NCBI RefSeq assembly: GCF_028765165.1
Contig: NZ_JARADB010000005.1
Location: 62,001 to 126,000 of the forward strand
Direction of reading: 5' to 3'
DNA from: Paenibacillus sp. MAHUQ-63
Lineage (GTDB): Bacteria > Bacillota > Bacilli > Paenibacillales > NBRC-103111
DNA: 64,000 nt
How positions within the stretch are numbered: position 1 is the stretch's first letter; the number at the start of each line of letters is the position of its first letter. Of the stretch, positions 25,082-33,733 are shown one piece after another. The translations under genes were made by a program, and so were the position numbers. The notes under the pieces are model-generated. The model made no database searches. It had not been told where the DNA came from and saw only the letters and a list, made by a program, of their open reading frames with translations.

Positions 25082-26338
25082 TTAAATTAGTAAATTAAAT
25101 AGTTTCGGGTCCTTATTGATTTCGATGTATCCATAGTCCTTGCGGGACAAGCGCTCAATGAGCCCCTCGTAGTCATCTTTGTTTTTCAGCTCAATGCCGA
25201 CCAGAGCCGGCGCATCGTCACGGTTGTTCTTCTTCGTATACTCGAACCGGGTAATATCGTCCGTAGGTCCCAGTACCTCCTCCAGAAATTCGCGCAAGGC
25301 GCCTGCACGCTGCGGGAAGTTGAGGATAAAGTAATGCTTTAGGCCTTCATAGATAAGCGAACGCTCTTTGATTTGCTGCATCCGGTCAATATCGTTATTA
25401 CCGCCGCTAATGATGCAGACGACGTTCTTGCCGCGAATTTGCTCCCGGTATGCATCAAGCGCCGCAACGGGCAGCGCACCCGCCGGCTCGATCACGATCG
25501 CATTGTTATTGTACAGCTCAAGGATTGTCGTGCACTCCTTACCGGACGGAATAATCACGATGTCATCCAGCTTCTCCTTGCAGATCTCGAACGTCAGTTC
25601 ACCGACTTGTTTCACGGCCGCGCCGTCCACGAATTTCTCGATGGAATTCAAGGTCACAACCTTGCCTTGCTTCAGTGCCTCCTGCATGCTGGCAGCGCCC
25701 TCCGGCTCAACGCCGATAATCTTCGTGTACGGCGAAACGCTGTCCACATAAGTTGCAACGCCTGCCACAAGCCCGCCTCCGCCGATTGTTGCAAAGATAA
25801 AGTCCGGCGTATCCGACATTTGGTTCATAATTTCGAGACCGACCGTTCCTTGCCCCGCAATCGTGCGAATATCATCGAACGGATGAATGAACACCTTGTT
25901 CTCTTTCTCACAATAGGCCTTGGCCTGCGCCGAGGAATCGTCGAAGGAGTCCCCCGTCAGAATCACCTCGACGAAAGCCCCGCCGAACAGCTTCACCTGC
26001 GAAATCTTCTGTCGGGGCGTCGTTGTCGGCATGAAAATTTTGCCTTCGATGCCGAGCTGCTTGCAGGAGTACGCCACTCCCTGCGCGTGGTTGCCCGCGC
26101 TGGCGCACACGACACCCGCCTCGCGTTCCTCAGGCGTCAAGCTTTGAATGACATTGTACGCGCCGCGAATTTTGAACGACCGGACGACCTGCATATCTTC
26201 ACGTTTCAAATAAACGTTGCATTCATACAAGTTAGAGAGCAGCTCATTGCGTTGTAAAGGCGACGGTTCGATCACCTTGCTGAGCATATGATTGGCCCTA
26301 ATAATTTCTTCCAAACCTACTTTTCCGGAAACAACCAT
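25082..26338 (-). CDS. ilvA: threonine ammonia-lyase (threonine deaminase)
   Basis: 418 residues, close to the B. subtilis enzyme in length. The PLP-binding motif SFKIRGAYNVI (Lys near residue 50), the phosphate-binding loop FATIGGGGLVAGVA and the serine/threonine dehydratase core are present. The C-terminal 90 residues (YFILNFPQRAGALREFLEEVLGPTDDITRFEYTKK) form one ACT-like regulatory domain, as in short biosynthetic IlvA. It converts threonine to 2-oxobutanoate for isoleucine synthesis. No T-box leader was seen upstream, so it seems to be a single-gene unit. Confidence 0.95.
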   Translation of the reverse strand: MVVSGKVGLEEIIRANHMLSKVIEPSPLQRNELLSNLYECNVYLKREDMQVVRSFKIRGAYNVIQSLTPEEREAGVVCASAGNHAQGVAYSCKQLGIEGKIFMPTTTPRQKISQVKLFGGAFVEVILTGDSFDDSSAQAKAYCEKENKVFIHPFDDIRTIAGQGTVGLEIMNQMSDTPDFIFATIGGGGLVAGVATYVDSVSPYTKIIGVEPEGAASMQEALKQGKVVTLNSIEKFVDGAAVKQVGELTFEICKEKLDDIVIIPSGKECTTILELYNNNAIVIEPAGALPVAALDAYREQIRGKNVVCIISGGNNDIDRMQQIKERSLIYEGLKHYFILNFPQRAGALREFLEEVLGPTDDITRFEYTKKNNRDDAPALVGIELKNKDDYEGLIERLSRKDYGYIEINKDPKLFNLLI

Positions 26339-26523
26339 TCTTCTCTTACTTCCTTTCTCTCCAAAATATGCGAATGAAAAATTTAAAGATTATTGTAGCA
26401 TATCTCAGAGCGGCTGTACGAGAATATTATTGGAAAGGTTCCGCAAGCTTCATAAAAGTCTCTGTTTCAGATCCCATCCCTGAGGGTATTAAAGAAACAA
26501 GAACCTGCAAAGGAGTGATCGCT

Positions 26524-26688
26524 ATGTCGACTCAGCCATCACGCAACTATGAAATCGAAGAACGCCATGTGGAGAAGAAATCGGATTCCAGCTTAGTAGC
26601 ATCGACTTTCATCAAGTATGCGGCTTACATCGTCATCACCTTCGGCATTCTGTACTTCCTCGTTCAATATGTATTTCCTTTGTTCTAA
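26524..26688 (+). CDS. small single-pass membrane protein
   Basis: 54 residues. A polar, charged N-terminus (MSTQPSRNYEIEERHVEKKSD) is followed by one transmembrane helix near residues 31-50 (YAAYIVITFGILYFLVQYVF). The frame is open upstream, but ATG 26524 has a strong AAAGGAGTGATC binding site. It is divergent from ilvA and is followed by a terminator. No function is recognised; position gives no clear hint. Confidence 0.65.
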   Translation: MSTQPSRNYEIEERHVEKKSDSSLVASTFIKYAAYIVITFGILYFLVQYVFPLF

Positions 26689-26708
26689 GATCGTTATACG
26701 GCAATAGA

Positions 26709-26753
26709 AAGGGGCTGCCTTAAGTAGTTACGACTACTTCCGGCAGCCCTCTT
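26709..26753. terminator. bidirectional terminator
   Basis: GGGGCTGCC pairs with GGCAGCCC, with an inner AAGTAGT/ACTACTT stem. It is flanked by CTCTT on the plus strand and CTTT on the minus strand, between convergent genes. Confidence 0.75.
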
Positions 26754-26774
26754 CACTTGCAGCGAATCGTTATC

Positions 26775-29132
26775 CTAGTAGTAGTAGCGAGGAGGCTCTT
26801 GCAGCTCGGCACGCTTCTGAAGGAAGCGATAGAAGGCGCTGGCTGCCTGCGCTTTGGAGACTTCTTGCTGCGGTGCGAACTTCCCGTCCGTAAGCGTCAT
26901 AATGTTCAGCCCTAGCACGATGGCCGCCACGCCCACATCCTTAAGCTCTGCGGCGTCAGCGAACTGCGAATTGAACACGCCGTCGTATTGCGACAGGCTC
27001 TTGTAACCGAGCGCCTTCACGATCAGCTGCGCCATCTCTTCACGGTCGAGCGTCGCTTCCGGGTTGAACTCCGTACCCGCCTCGAGCAAGCCACGGTCCA
27101 CGGCATTCTCCACATAAGCGAAATACGGCGAAGCGTTGCTCACATCGGCGAAGGACGCCTTGCGTTCAGCTCCGTAATAGATGCCGCCGTTGCCGCCGTT
27201 CATGGCAATGACCAGCATTTTGACCAGCTCGCCACGCTTAATCAGTTGATCCGGGGTCACTTTGCCATCCTGCACATCCAAAGCTTGATAATCGAGCATT
27301 AGCTGCAGCTCGTTCTTAGCCCAGTGATTATCAATATCGCTTACCGTCACTTTATCCAAGGACACCGTTTCGCCGGTTTGGCTGTTCCGCCATACGCCGG
27401 TTTGCGCATCCAACAGGAAGGGCTCGCGGTTGAATTTGGGGTTGAGCGTGTAGACCAGCTTAGCCTGCAGCTTCTCGTCCTTGTTCGCTGCAGCAGCGGT
27501 CGGAGGCATCTCTCCGGCTGCCACCATCACATTGTATTTCTCCAACGGGATCGGGCCATTGTAGCCGCCATCCTCCAGAACATAATTAAGTTTGATGTCA
27601 AATTGGGAGAGCCACAGATCCTTGGCTTTATCCAGCGCCAACACCTCTGGTTTCTGCTTCGGATACGGCATGTTGCTCAAACCGAACTGATAGCTGACCA
27701 TCTCACCGGTCACGCGGTCAATGCTGACCGATACAGCTTCTTGGCCGGCGATCACGCCATCGATGACCCGGTTGAAGCTGATGTTCCAATTCCGCATATG
27801 CTTCAGCTGCTCAGCGGGAATATCTTTCTCCGCTTGAACGCTCAGCACCAGTTGATCGGTGTAAGCCGGAATCTGCTTTTTGACGAACTCCACGCTCTTC
27901 GCTACCGCATCGTCCAGGGAAATCTTCCCAACAATTTCCTTATCCCCCTCCGGTCCATATGGCATGTAGCTGTTGAAGCTCGTAATTGCTCCGGTTGTAC
28001 TGTTCACTCCCGCCCATGCGCCTCTCGAACCGAGCTTGCCGGAAGGGTCCTTCTCGGAGGTGACCGTCCAGTTCAAATTCCAGTACGAGTCGGTCTGTCC
28101 GGTTTCCGGATTCGTCGATTCATTATAGCTAGCTTCCTGCAGCTTGTAGTCTGCCGGGAGGTTGAATGCTGCCGCTACCTTCTTCGCCGCTTCTTCCTTC
28201 GTTAGATTGAGCGTGGCTGCAGGCAGCTCAGCGAGCGGTTTGTCGGTGAGGGGCTTCCCTACCGCCAGCTGGGGACCCGGATTCCACGGCTCGCCTGTTT
28301 CCGCGTTCAGCGAGAATCCGCCCATTATATACGACAGAATGGGCAGCTTCTTCCCCTTGGCCCCGTATGGAATCTGATACAGCAGCGACATTGCCGCCTT
28401 GTCATGGAACAACTGCGCCGCCTTCTCCTGGGCAATCGGTTTCACGCCGGTCGGGAACGTGACGTTATCCATCCAATTGTAGTTATAATTCGTGACTTCG
28501 CCATCCCCGTTCACGCTTACCGAAACCCCGTTCATGGCGAAGAGGACCCCGTCTACGGAACGGTCGAACCGGATATTGTATTGATAATTGCCATTCAACG
28601 GCGTACGGAACGCCTTCTCTTCCGAATCGTTATACACAAGCTCATGCTGCTTGTCTGGATTTACTTTGGCAATGAAGGCGGAAGCGACAGCTTTGGCCCC
28701 TTGGAAATCTACCTTCGGCGGGTAGCTGGGCTTGCGGTCCGGGTCGTTGTCGTTCATGGAATAGGCGGTCAGCGAGCCGTCCAAACCGTTAATGGACACG
28801 TTCATGTACCCGTAGTTCTTCTCTTTCACTTTCTTCACATAGCTGATGTTCCACGTTGGGAAATTACGGCCGCCCATCCCCCAGTAAGCGTTCAGACTGA
28901 TCGATTGCATCGTGTAGCCTTCGGGCAGGGCGATGTACGACTTCGCACGTTCCAGCGCTTGTTCCTTGGTGATTTTGGCATCGAGCACTTGGCCTTCGCC
29001 GCCGCCTGGATATGCCGGGATGCTGATAGTCTTGGCGTCGACGCTGACTTCATTAGCCCAGACAGCCGGAGCAGCCGTAAGCAGCAAGCTTGAAGCGAGC
29101 ATAAGCGTACCTGCTTGTTTGACGATTTTCAA
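26775..29132 (-). CDS. secreted S-layer-anchored protein with YcdB/YcdC (PepSY-like) repeats
   Basis: 785 residues. A signal peptide (MKIVKQAGTLMLASSLLLTAAPAVWA) is followed by about 560 residues of YcdB/YcdC-type repeats: repeated units with ITKEQALERAKSYIALPEGY, TKEEAAKKVAAAFNLPADY and SLDDAVAKSVEFVKKQIP, each followed by beta strands with a WNxSxxR/W motif. At the C-terminus are SLH domains (DIDNHWAKNELQLMLDYQAL, SFADVSNASPYFAYVENAVDRGLL, then a less typical third with DAAELKDVGVAAIVLGLNIMTL). SLH domains bind pyruvylated wall polymer, so the protein probably sits on the cell surface. It starts at TTG 29132 behind GGAGG. The repeats may inhibit a protease or bind a ligand; this is not shown. 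Confidence 0.85.
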   Translation of the reverse strand: MKIVKQAGTLMLASSLLLTAAPAVWANEVSVDAKTISIPAYPGGGEGQVLDAKITKEQALERAKSYIALPEGYTMQSISLNAYWGMGGRNFPTWNISYVKKVKEKNYGYMNVSINGLDGSLTAYSMNDNDPDRKPSYPPKVDFQGAKAVASAFIAKVNPDKQHELVYNDSEEKAFRTPLNGNYQYNIRFDRSVDGVLFAMNGVSVSVNGDGEVTNYNYNWMDNVTFPTGVKPIAQEKAAQLFHDKAAMSLLYQIPYGAKGKKLPILSYIMGGFSLNAETGEPWNPGPQLAVGKPLTDKPLAELPAATLNLTKEEAAKKVAAAFNLPADYKLQEASYNESTNPETGQTDSYWNLNWTVTSEKDPSGKLGSRGAWAGVNSTTGAITSFNSYMPYGPEGDKEIVGKISLDDAVAKSVEFVKKQIPAYTDQLVLSVQAEKDIPAEQLKHMRNWNISFNRVIDGVIAGQEAVSVSIDRVTGEMVSYQFGLSNMPYPKQKPEVLALDKAKDLWLSQFDIKLNYVLEDGGYNGPIPLEKYNVMVAAGEMPPTAAAANKDEKLQAKLVYTLNPKFNREPFLLDAQTGVWRNSQTGETVSLDKVTVSDIDNHWAKNELQLMLDYQALDVQDGKVTPDQLIKRGELVKMLVIAMNGGNGGIYYGAERKASFADVSNASPYFAYVENAVDRGLLEAGTEFNPEATLDREEMAQLIVKALGYKSLSQYDGVFNSQFADAAELKDVGVAAIVLGLNIMTLTDGKFAPQQEVSKAQAASAFYRFLQKRAELQEPPRYYY

Positions 29133-29225
29133 AGAAATCTTCCTCCTTCAGAGCGCAAATATTTCCATAATACTCCTTGACGCTGCGAACTGGAAAAAGG
29201 TTGCTGCAAATTCACAAAAAATAAA

Positions 29226-29277
29226 AATAAAAAAGCACATCCCCGCCCCCGGATCAACCGAAGTACGGACATGTGCC
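29226..29277 (-). terminator. terminator after the pseudouridine synthase gene
   Basis: On the minus strand GCACATGTCC pairs with GGGGATGTGC, followed by TTTTTTATTTTTA. Confidence 0.8.
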
Positions 29278-29281
29278 GTTA

Positions 29282-30013
29282 TCACTTAGAGCGGCCTGGC
29301 GTTTCGCCTTGCCGGGAGCCTTCCTGACTGAGCGTTTGCATCAGTTCCTTCATTTCCCCCTGTGTCAAATCGCGCCACCGGCCCACCTTCAAATTGCCCA
29401 AATGGATATGCATAATCCGGACGCGCTGCAGCCGCACAACCCGGTATCCGAACGCTTCGCACATACGGCGAATTTGCCGGTTCAACCCCTGAGTCAGAAT
29501 AATGCGGAACACCCGCTCACCAACCGGATAGATCTCACAAGGCTTCGTTACCGTACCGAGAATGCGGACACCGCCGGCCATCCCCTTCAGAAACATCGGA
29601 GTGATCGGACGGTTCACCGTCACGATATACTCTTTGTCATGATTATTTTCCGCGCGTAAAATCTGATTCACAATGTCTCCGTTATTCGTCAGGAGAATAA
29701 GCCCTTCGGAATCCTTGTCCAGCCGGCCGATAGGGAAGATCCGTTCTTTATGACCGACAAAATCAACGATGTTTCCTTTCACGTGGGCTTCCGTCGTGCT
29801 TGTAATCCCCACAGGCTTGTTCAGCGCTATGTAAACGTGCTCCTTCTTCTCGCCGATCGGCTTGCCGTCAACCCGAACCTCATCGCCCGGTCCTACCACG
29901 CTTCCGAGCGAGGCGACTTCACCGTTGATCGTAACGCGCTTCGCTTCCACCCACTTGTCCGCTTCCCGCCTGGAGCAGACGCCTGTTTCACTAATATACT
30001 TATTGATTCTCAT
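29282..30013 (-). CDS. rluF: 23S rRNA pseudouridine synthase, RluF/RsuA family
   Basis: About 243 residues. An N-terminal S4 RNA-binding domain (MRINKYISETGVCSRREADKWVEAKRVTINGEVA) is followed by the synthase fold with the catalytic loop PIGRLDKDSEGLILLTNNGD (Asp nucleophile) and QGLNRQIRRMCEAFGYRVVRLQRVRIMHI. The ILTQGLNRQIRRMCEA and MHIHLGNLKVGRWRDL stretches are closest to RluF, which modifies U2604 of 23S rRNA. The start at ATG 30013 was chosen because the S4 domain begins there and GAAGGGA lies upstream; a longer frame is open to 30091. Confidence 0.88.
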   Translation of the reverse strand: MRINKYISETGVCSRREADKWVEAKRVTINGEVASLGSVVGPGDEVRVDGKPIGEKKEHVYIALNKPVGITSTTEAHVKGNIVDFVGHKERIFPIGRLDKDSEGLILLTNNGDIVNQILRAENNHDKEYIVTVNRPITPMFLKGMAGGVRILGTVTKPCEIYPVGERVFRIILTQGLNRQIRRMCEAFGYRVVRLQRVRIMHIHLGNLKVGRWRDLTQGEMKELMQTLSQEGSRQGETPGRSK

Positions 30014-30104
30014 CCTTGGGAGATCCCTTCTTTGCCGTAATCCTATTCGATAGATAACTCCTATTATGCTGGATTCGTTACTTCGGTTCAAGTTCGCTTG
30101 CTCT

Positions 30105-30145
30105 AAAAAAGAAAACCGCCCACAATCCGATGGATGAGGCGGTTC
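30105..30145 (-). terminator. terminator after the trypsin-like protease gene
   Basis: On the minus strand GAACCGCC pairs with GGCGGTTTTC, followed by TTTTTT. Confidence 0.8.
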
Positions 30146-30153
30146 CTGCCGAC

Positions 30154-31260
30154 CTATGACTTGGGCACAGCTTTAACGACGCGCACGTATTTGCGTTGTG
30201 CAGGCGTCAATGGCCGGACATATGAATAATTGCCACCAGGCGCAGGATTAATCGCCGCACCCGCTTTGTATGTGCCTGTTCTCGCCAGAACCGCAACGCG
30301 GATATTGAACGTATTCATCACACTGGCAATCGGCGTGGAGATGGAGCGCGGACCGCTTCCTGCAAAGTTGAGCGCTGCGGCGAACTGTCCTCGCATCCAG
30401 ACGGAGCCGGAGTCCCCGGGCAGGGAGATGTTGGTCGAAGACGTAAGGACCGTCTGGTTGCGGAATTGCAAGTTAGCGCCTCCCAGTTCAGGGTACGGCC
30501 CAATTGTCGTTGTGACGCCGATACTTTCGACGGTACCGGTAACCAGACCTGTGGTGCGCCCCGACTTGAAGAAGCGGTCGCCTACTCGGTAGCTGAGCAA
30601 ATGGCCGCGCGGGTTCACGAATTGGCCAGTACTGCTTACCAAATATCGCGGTGTCAGCAAGCCGTTGTTGAATGGAATAGCCGTTGCGGCATCCATAAAG
30701 TTAGGGCCTGTCAAATTAAACGGGACGAACCGGAACGTCGTGCCGACACGATCCGTTCCATTGACGCCTCCGTCCAGATTCCCCGGCTGAATAATGTTAG
30801 CGCCGAAACGGTTCTCCGTAATCAGCACGTGATTATTGCTGAGCATCAGGAGTTGGCCGTTCTGGATAACGATCAGTCCGCAGGTCCCCGTGCCCCGGTT
30901 TTCTCTGCCGATACTGACGCCGCCTGGAACCGGACGATGCTTGCCCCTGAACTGCGCCGCCCGGAACCGCTTCGCAGGCGACTTCATCGACCGGGCGATT
31001 TTCTTAGGCTCTACAACGGTATTCGGTTTGAAAAGACCGGATGCAATGAAACGCACGGGAATGCTGGGGCCGACCATCCTGGCGATGCTCTTGCCGATTG
31101 CCGTCGTTGCCGCGCCTTTGCGCGTGTAGACGATAATCGCCGCACCGCGCCCGGGGTTGCCCGGGTCCGCGAAGCCTACGCCTGTGCCGGTAACGTCCGG
31201 CATGCTCAACATAGGGTAAAGCCTCTCATTGTGCCTTAAAGCCTCGTAAAAAGTCGCCAT
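30154..31260 (-). CDS. trypsin-like serine protease without a signal peptide
   Basis: 368 residues. The catalytic residues of a chymotrypsin-like fold can be read: His in LSNNHVLI, a candidate Asp in GPNFMDAATA and Ser in SLPGDSGSVWM. The N-terminus (MATFYEALRHNERLYPMLSMPDVTGTGVGF) has no signal peptide or membrane segment, and the first 110 residues look like a separate alpha/beta domain. This architecture resembles the Nal1/S1-like proteases found in some bacteria and plants rather than secreted HtrA. Start ATG 31260 is preferred over an ATG two codons upstream by spacing from GGAG. The target is unknown. Confidence 0.75.
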   Translation of the reverse strand: MATFYEALRHNERLYPMLSMPDVTGTGVGFADPGNPGRGAAIIVYTRKGAATTAIGKSIARMVGPSIPVRFIASGLFKPNTVVEPKKIARSMKSPAKRFRAAQFRGKHRPVPGGVSIGRENRGTGTCGLIVIQNGQLLMLSNNHVLITENRFGANIIQPGNLDGGVNGTDRVGTTFRFVPFNLTGPNFMDAATAIPFNNGLLTPRYLVSSTGQFVNPRGHLLSYRVGDRFFKSGRTTGLVTGTVESIGVTTTIGPYPELGGANLQFRNQTVLTSSTNISLPGDSGSVWMRGQFAAALNFAGSGPRSISTPIASVMNTFNIRVAVLARTGTYKAGAAINPAPGGNYSYVRPLTPAQRKYVRVVKAVPKS

Positions 31261-31380
31261 ATGCATTCTCCTTTTATAAGGGGATGTATCAGCGTATGAC
31301 GCCTAGCGGCAGTTTGTCTCCTCTATTAACCTAGCACTGCAACAAATAGATGAATAGCCACGGTTGCTTGTACCTGTCAT

Positions 31381-31409
31381 TTGGGCTGCAGCCGTAAGAA
31401 GCGTATAAT
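31381..31409 (+). promoter_or_regulatory. sigma-A promoter
   Basis: TTGGGC (31381-31386) and a perfect TATAAT (31404-31409) with a 17-bp spacer, 33 bp upstream of the oxidoreductase start. Confidence 0.65.
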
Positions 31410-31441
31410 AGAGTACAATGATAAGAATAAGGAGATTATAT

Positions 31442-32062
31442 ATGCATGTACTTATTTTGGGGGCTACCGGCCGAGTAGGAGCCCGCGTTCTGGAATTGGC
31501 CCTGGCGGATCGCCATCAGGTTACGGCGCTCGTTCGCAGCCCGGGCAGCGTGCGGCAGACCTCGGACGGGCTTACCTTGCTGCAAGGCGACGCCCGCAGC
31601 GCTGCGGACATCCGGCGATCCTTGCAGGGCGCAGACGCCGTTATCAGCTGCCTCAGCACCGATGGCGGCACAGTTCTCACGGAGGCGATCCCGCTGCTCA
31701 TCGATGCGATGAAAGAGCGCGGCGTGAACCGCATCGTCTCCGTCGGCACAGCCGGTATTCTGCAGAGCGCCACGCATCCCGGGCTGCTCCGCTACGAGGC
31801 GCCGGACGCCAGACGCTCCTCCACGCGGGCCGCAGAGGAGCACCGCCGGGCGTGGGAGCGGCTCGCCGCATCCGGACTGGCATGGACGGTCGTCTGTCCG
31901 ACCTATCTGCCGGACGGCGAGGCGCTCGGCACGTACCGCGCAGCACGCGATGTGCTGCCGGAGGGCGGCACGTCGATCTCGGTCGGCGATACGGCAGCTT
32001 TCACGTACAGGGTCGCCTGCCATGGGGAGTATGTCGGATGCCGGGTCGGCATCGCGTATTAA
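31442..32062 (+). CDS. NAD(P)-binding oxidoreductase-like protein (SDR a5/NmrA type)
   Basis: 206 residues. The N-terminus MHVLILGATGRVGARVLELALADRHQVTALVRSP is the GxxGxxG Rossmann motif of the atypical SDR/NmrA group, followed by LLQGDARSAADIRRSLQGADAVISCL. There is no clear Tyr-x-x-x-Lys pair, as is usual for atypical SDRs, so the protein may act as a redox sensor or reductase. Start ATG 31442 has GGAG seven bases upstream and begins the first beta strand. It stands alone with its own promoter and terminator. Confidence 0.8.
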   Translation: MHVLILGATGRVGARVLELALADRHQVTALVRSPGSVRQTSDGLTLLQGDARSAADIRRSLQGADAVISCLSTDGGTVLTEAIPLLIDAMKERGVNRIVSVGTAGILQSATHPGLLRYEAPDARRSSTRAAEEHRRAWERLAASGLAWTVVCPTYLPDGEALGTYRAARDVLPEGGTSISVGDTAAFTYRVACHGEYVGCRVGIAY

Positions 32063-32101
32063 AAAAGGATGGAAGCCTGTAGAAGGCTTCCATCCTTTTT
32101 T
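32061..32101. terminator. bidirectional terminator
   Basis: AAAAAAGGATGGAAGCC pairs perfectly with GGCTTCCATCCTTTTTT around a 6-base loop, between convergent genes. Confidence 0.92.
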
Positions 32102-32414
32102 AATAGCGTCTCGCTCTTTCCTTCGATAAGGCAGCGAGATTCAGCCCCGAAATGACGATACCTGCGATCCGGAACAAGTAGCCCACGACCGGAATGAAGC
32201 TTAAGAAAGACATGACGATATTAATAGCCGTCTTCATCGTGGTGCCGTTGTGAGTCAGAATCGCAAAGACCAGATTGGCGAACACGAGCGGAATGACCCA
32301 TGCGCATGACCACAGGTACACGAATGGGATCAGTCCCAGCAAATACCCGACGGCAATAGCAATTTCGGACAGCAGCTGCAGCAGATTAAGCAAACGAATC
32401 GTATCTGAACGCAT
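32100..32414 (-). CDS. small integral membrane protein
   Basis: 104 residues with three or four hydrophobic segments (about 8-28, 32-55 and 66-95), a polar N-terminus and a short basic C-terminus (LSKERARRY). The frame continues upstream, but ATG 32414 has GGAGGGG close before it. No family is recognised. It ends inside a bidirectional terminator shared with the oxidoreductase gene. Confidence 0.65.
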   Translation of the reverse strand: MRSDTIRLLNLLQLLSEIAIAVGYLLGLIPFVYLWSCAWVIPLVFANLVFAILTHNGTTMKTAINIVMSFLSFIPVVGYLFRIAGIVISGLNLAALSKERARRY

Positions 32415-32656
32415 ATAGCCCCTCCATTCTGCAAAGGAAATGATTTCTACCTTCATATTGTAGCATGCGCGAAAAAGGAAAAGTACCTTCTTTTCCGTCC
32501 ATTTGCGTATGACGCGAAGCAACGAGCTTCGATGTGCGTAAGGGGAATATCTCCCACAAACGAGGCCCTGAATGCCCTTATCGCCGGCTCCGGTTCTATT
32601 TTCCGTTAATGGGACATACATTATTGGGATTATTCTGTGCTAAGGAGAAATCGCCC

Positions 32657-33622
32657 ATGAGAAAATATGCGCCGTCATCGGATTTATTGAATCGCTGGGT
32701 TGAACTGGCAGTGACGACAGACCACGTGTTCAAATTTTTTCTTACGTACATGAATCCCTATTATTTGGGCGGTCATCTATCGCGGAGCTCCCTGCTTACG
32801 AACGATGCTTCCTCTCCGCCTCTTCGTTACAATCAGTGGAACTTCATCAAACTGCACAGCGGAGCCTCCGTCAACTTCTTTCTGACCGAAATCAACGATC
32901 ACGATATAGCCGGACACCTCGTGCGCTCCGAAATTGCGAACATCGACTTCACGATCATCCGGTATCAGCAATTTTTCGAAGCGTATGCCTGCCGGTTCCG
33001 CCCTGCTCTAGCGGCCAATATCAGCCGCATCCCGCCGGAAGAAAGGCGCCGGCTGTGCGACCTCGTTCAGCGGGCCGAACAGACGCTGCAGGCCCGGGTT
33101 GCGCTGCGGGAGCTGGCTGCCAGATCGAAGCGCATTCCGCAGGCAGGCGAGCTGCCCGCCTTGGATGATCAGGATTTGAGGTACTTGTCGGACGCACAAT
33201 TGGAGCTTTACTCGGAATTTCACGACCATGACGGGCAGCTGGATTATGAAGCCGTACAAACCGGCTTCGAGCTGTATGGAAACGGGGAGCTGCGCAGCAG
33301 CAAATATCCCGGACATTTGGAGCCGGATCCCGCCGTAGACTTCCTGTTCGCCGAATTTGCGCTGCACGCCATCGAGCGAGAGATTTCGCCGGATATCTGG
33401 TCCAAGCTGCTGATCCCGCTCGTGGAATTCCAGGAATTGTTCATCCAGACCTGCGCACCGACCGGCAAGAAGGACACGCAGCAGCCCGATCCCGGACGGA
33501 TCGAGCATCTGCGCCGGAAATATGACGCAATGTCCGTACAGGAGCTGCAGCGCGCCTACGCCGATAATTTACTGAAAGCGTGCAGCCTCACCGTATGTCG
33601 GCGCGATAACGAGCAGCCTTGA
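32657..33622 (+). CDS. hypothetical protein, soluble, about 321 residues
   Basis: No family is recognised. The start ATG 32657 has GGAG nine bases upstream; the frame is open for about 120 bases before it. The protein has no signal peptide or membrane helix. It has conserved-looking aromatic and His/Asp-rich stretches (HDHDIAGHLVRSEIANIDFT, SEFHDHDGQLDYEAV) and a helical, Arg/Glu-rich middle (RIPPEERRRLCDLVQRAEQTLQARVALRELAARSKR). The composition is consistent with a cytoplasmic protein. The gene is followed by a long imperfect palindrome that also serves as terminator. Confidence 0.6.
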   Translation: MRKYAPSSDLLNRWVELAVTTDHVFKFFLTYMNPYYLGGHLSRSSLLTNDASSPPLRYNQWNFIKLHSGASVNFFLTEINDHDIAGHLVRSEIANIDFTIIRYQQFFEAYACRFRPALAANISRIPPEERRRLCDLVQRAEQTLQARVALRELAARSKRIPQAGELPALDDQDLRYLSDAQLELYSEFHDHDGQLDYEAVQTGFELYGNGELRSSKYPGHLEPDPAVDFLFAEFALHAIEREISPDIWSKLLIPLVEFQELFIQTCAPTGKKDTQQPDPGRIEHLRRKYDAMSVQELQRAYADNLLKACSLTVCRRDNEQP

Positions 33623-33642
33623 TCGGCAGCATGCGCCCAAAA

Positions 33643-33730
33643 AAAGACCGTCAAGCCCTCCTGAACCGCACCTCCAAGGTTAGACTCTGTCTAACAATTG
33701 GGGGACGGTTCATTCGGCCTGACGGTCTTT
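33643..33730. terminator. bidirectional terminator built around a palindromic repeat
   Basis: The outer stem (AAGACCGTCA from about 33644 with TGACGGTCTT ending about 33729) encloses a 49-bp imperfect palindrome. Poly-A on the left and TTTAT on the right give T tracts in both directions, serving the hypothetical gene and the convergent exporter gene. Confidence 0.7.
33663..33711. repeat. 49-bp REP/REPIN-like imperfect palindrome
   Basis: Two inverted arms of about 23 bp, beginning GAACCG and ending CGGTTC, match each other at about 17 of 23 positions, with the inner TTAGAC/GTCTAA pair intact. The GGGGGACGGTTC arm resembles palindromes associated with Y1 (REP-type) transposases in Firmicutes, from memory. 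No transposase lies nearby. Confidence 0.5.
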
Positions 33731-33733
33731 ATG

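Noticed and set aside
26339..26523. T-box leader before ilvA
   Set aside because: No AGGGTGG-type antiterminator core or specifier loop could be found in the 185 bases upstream.
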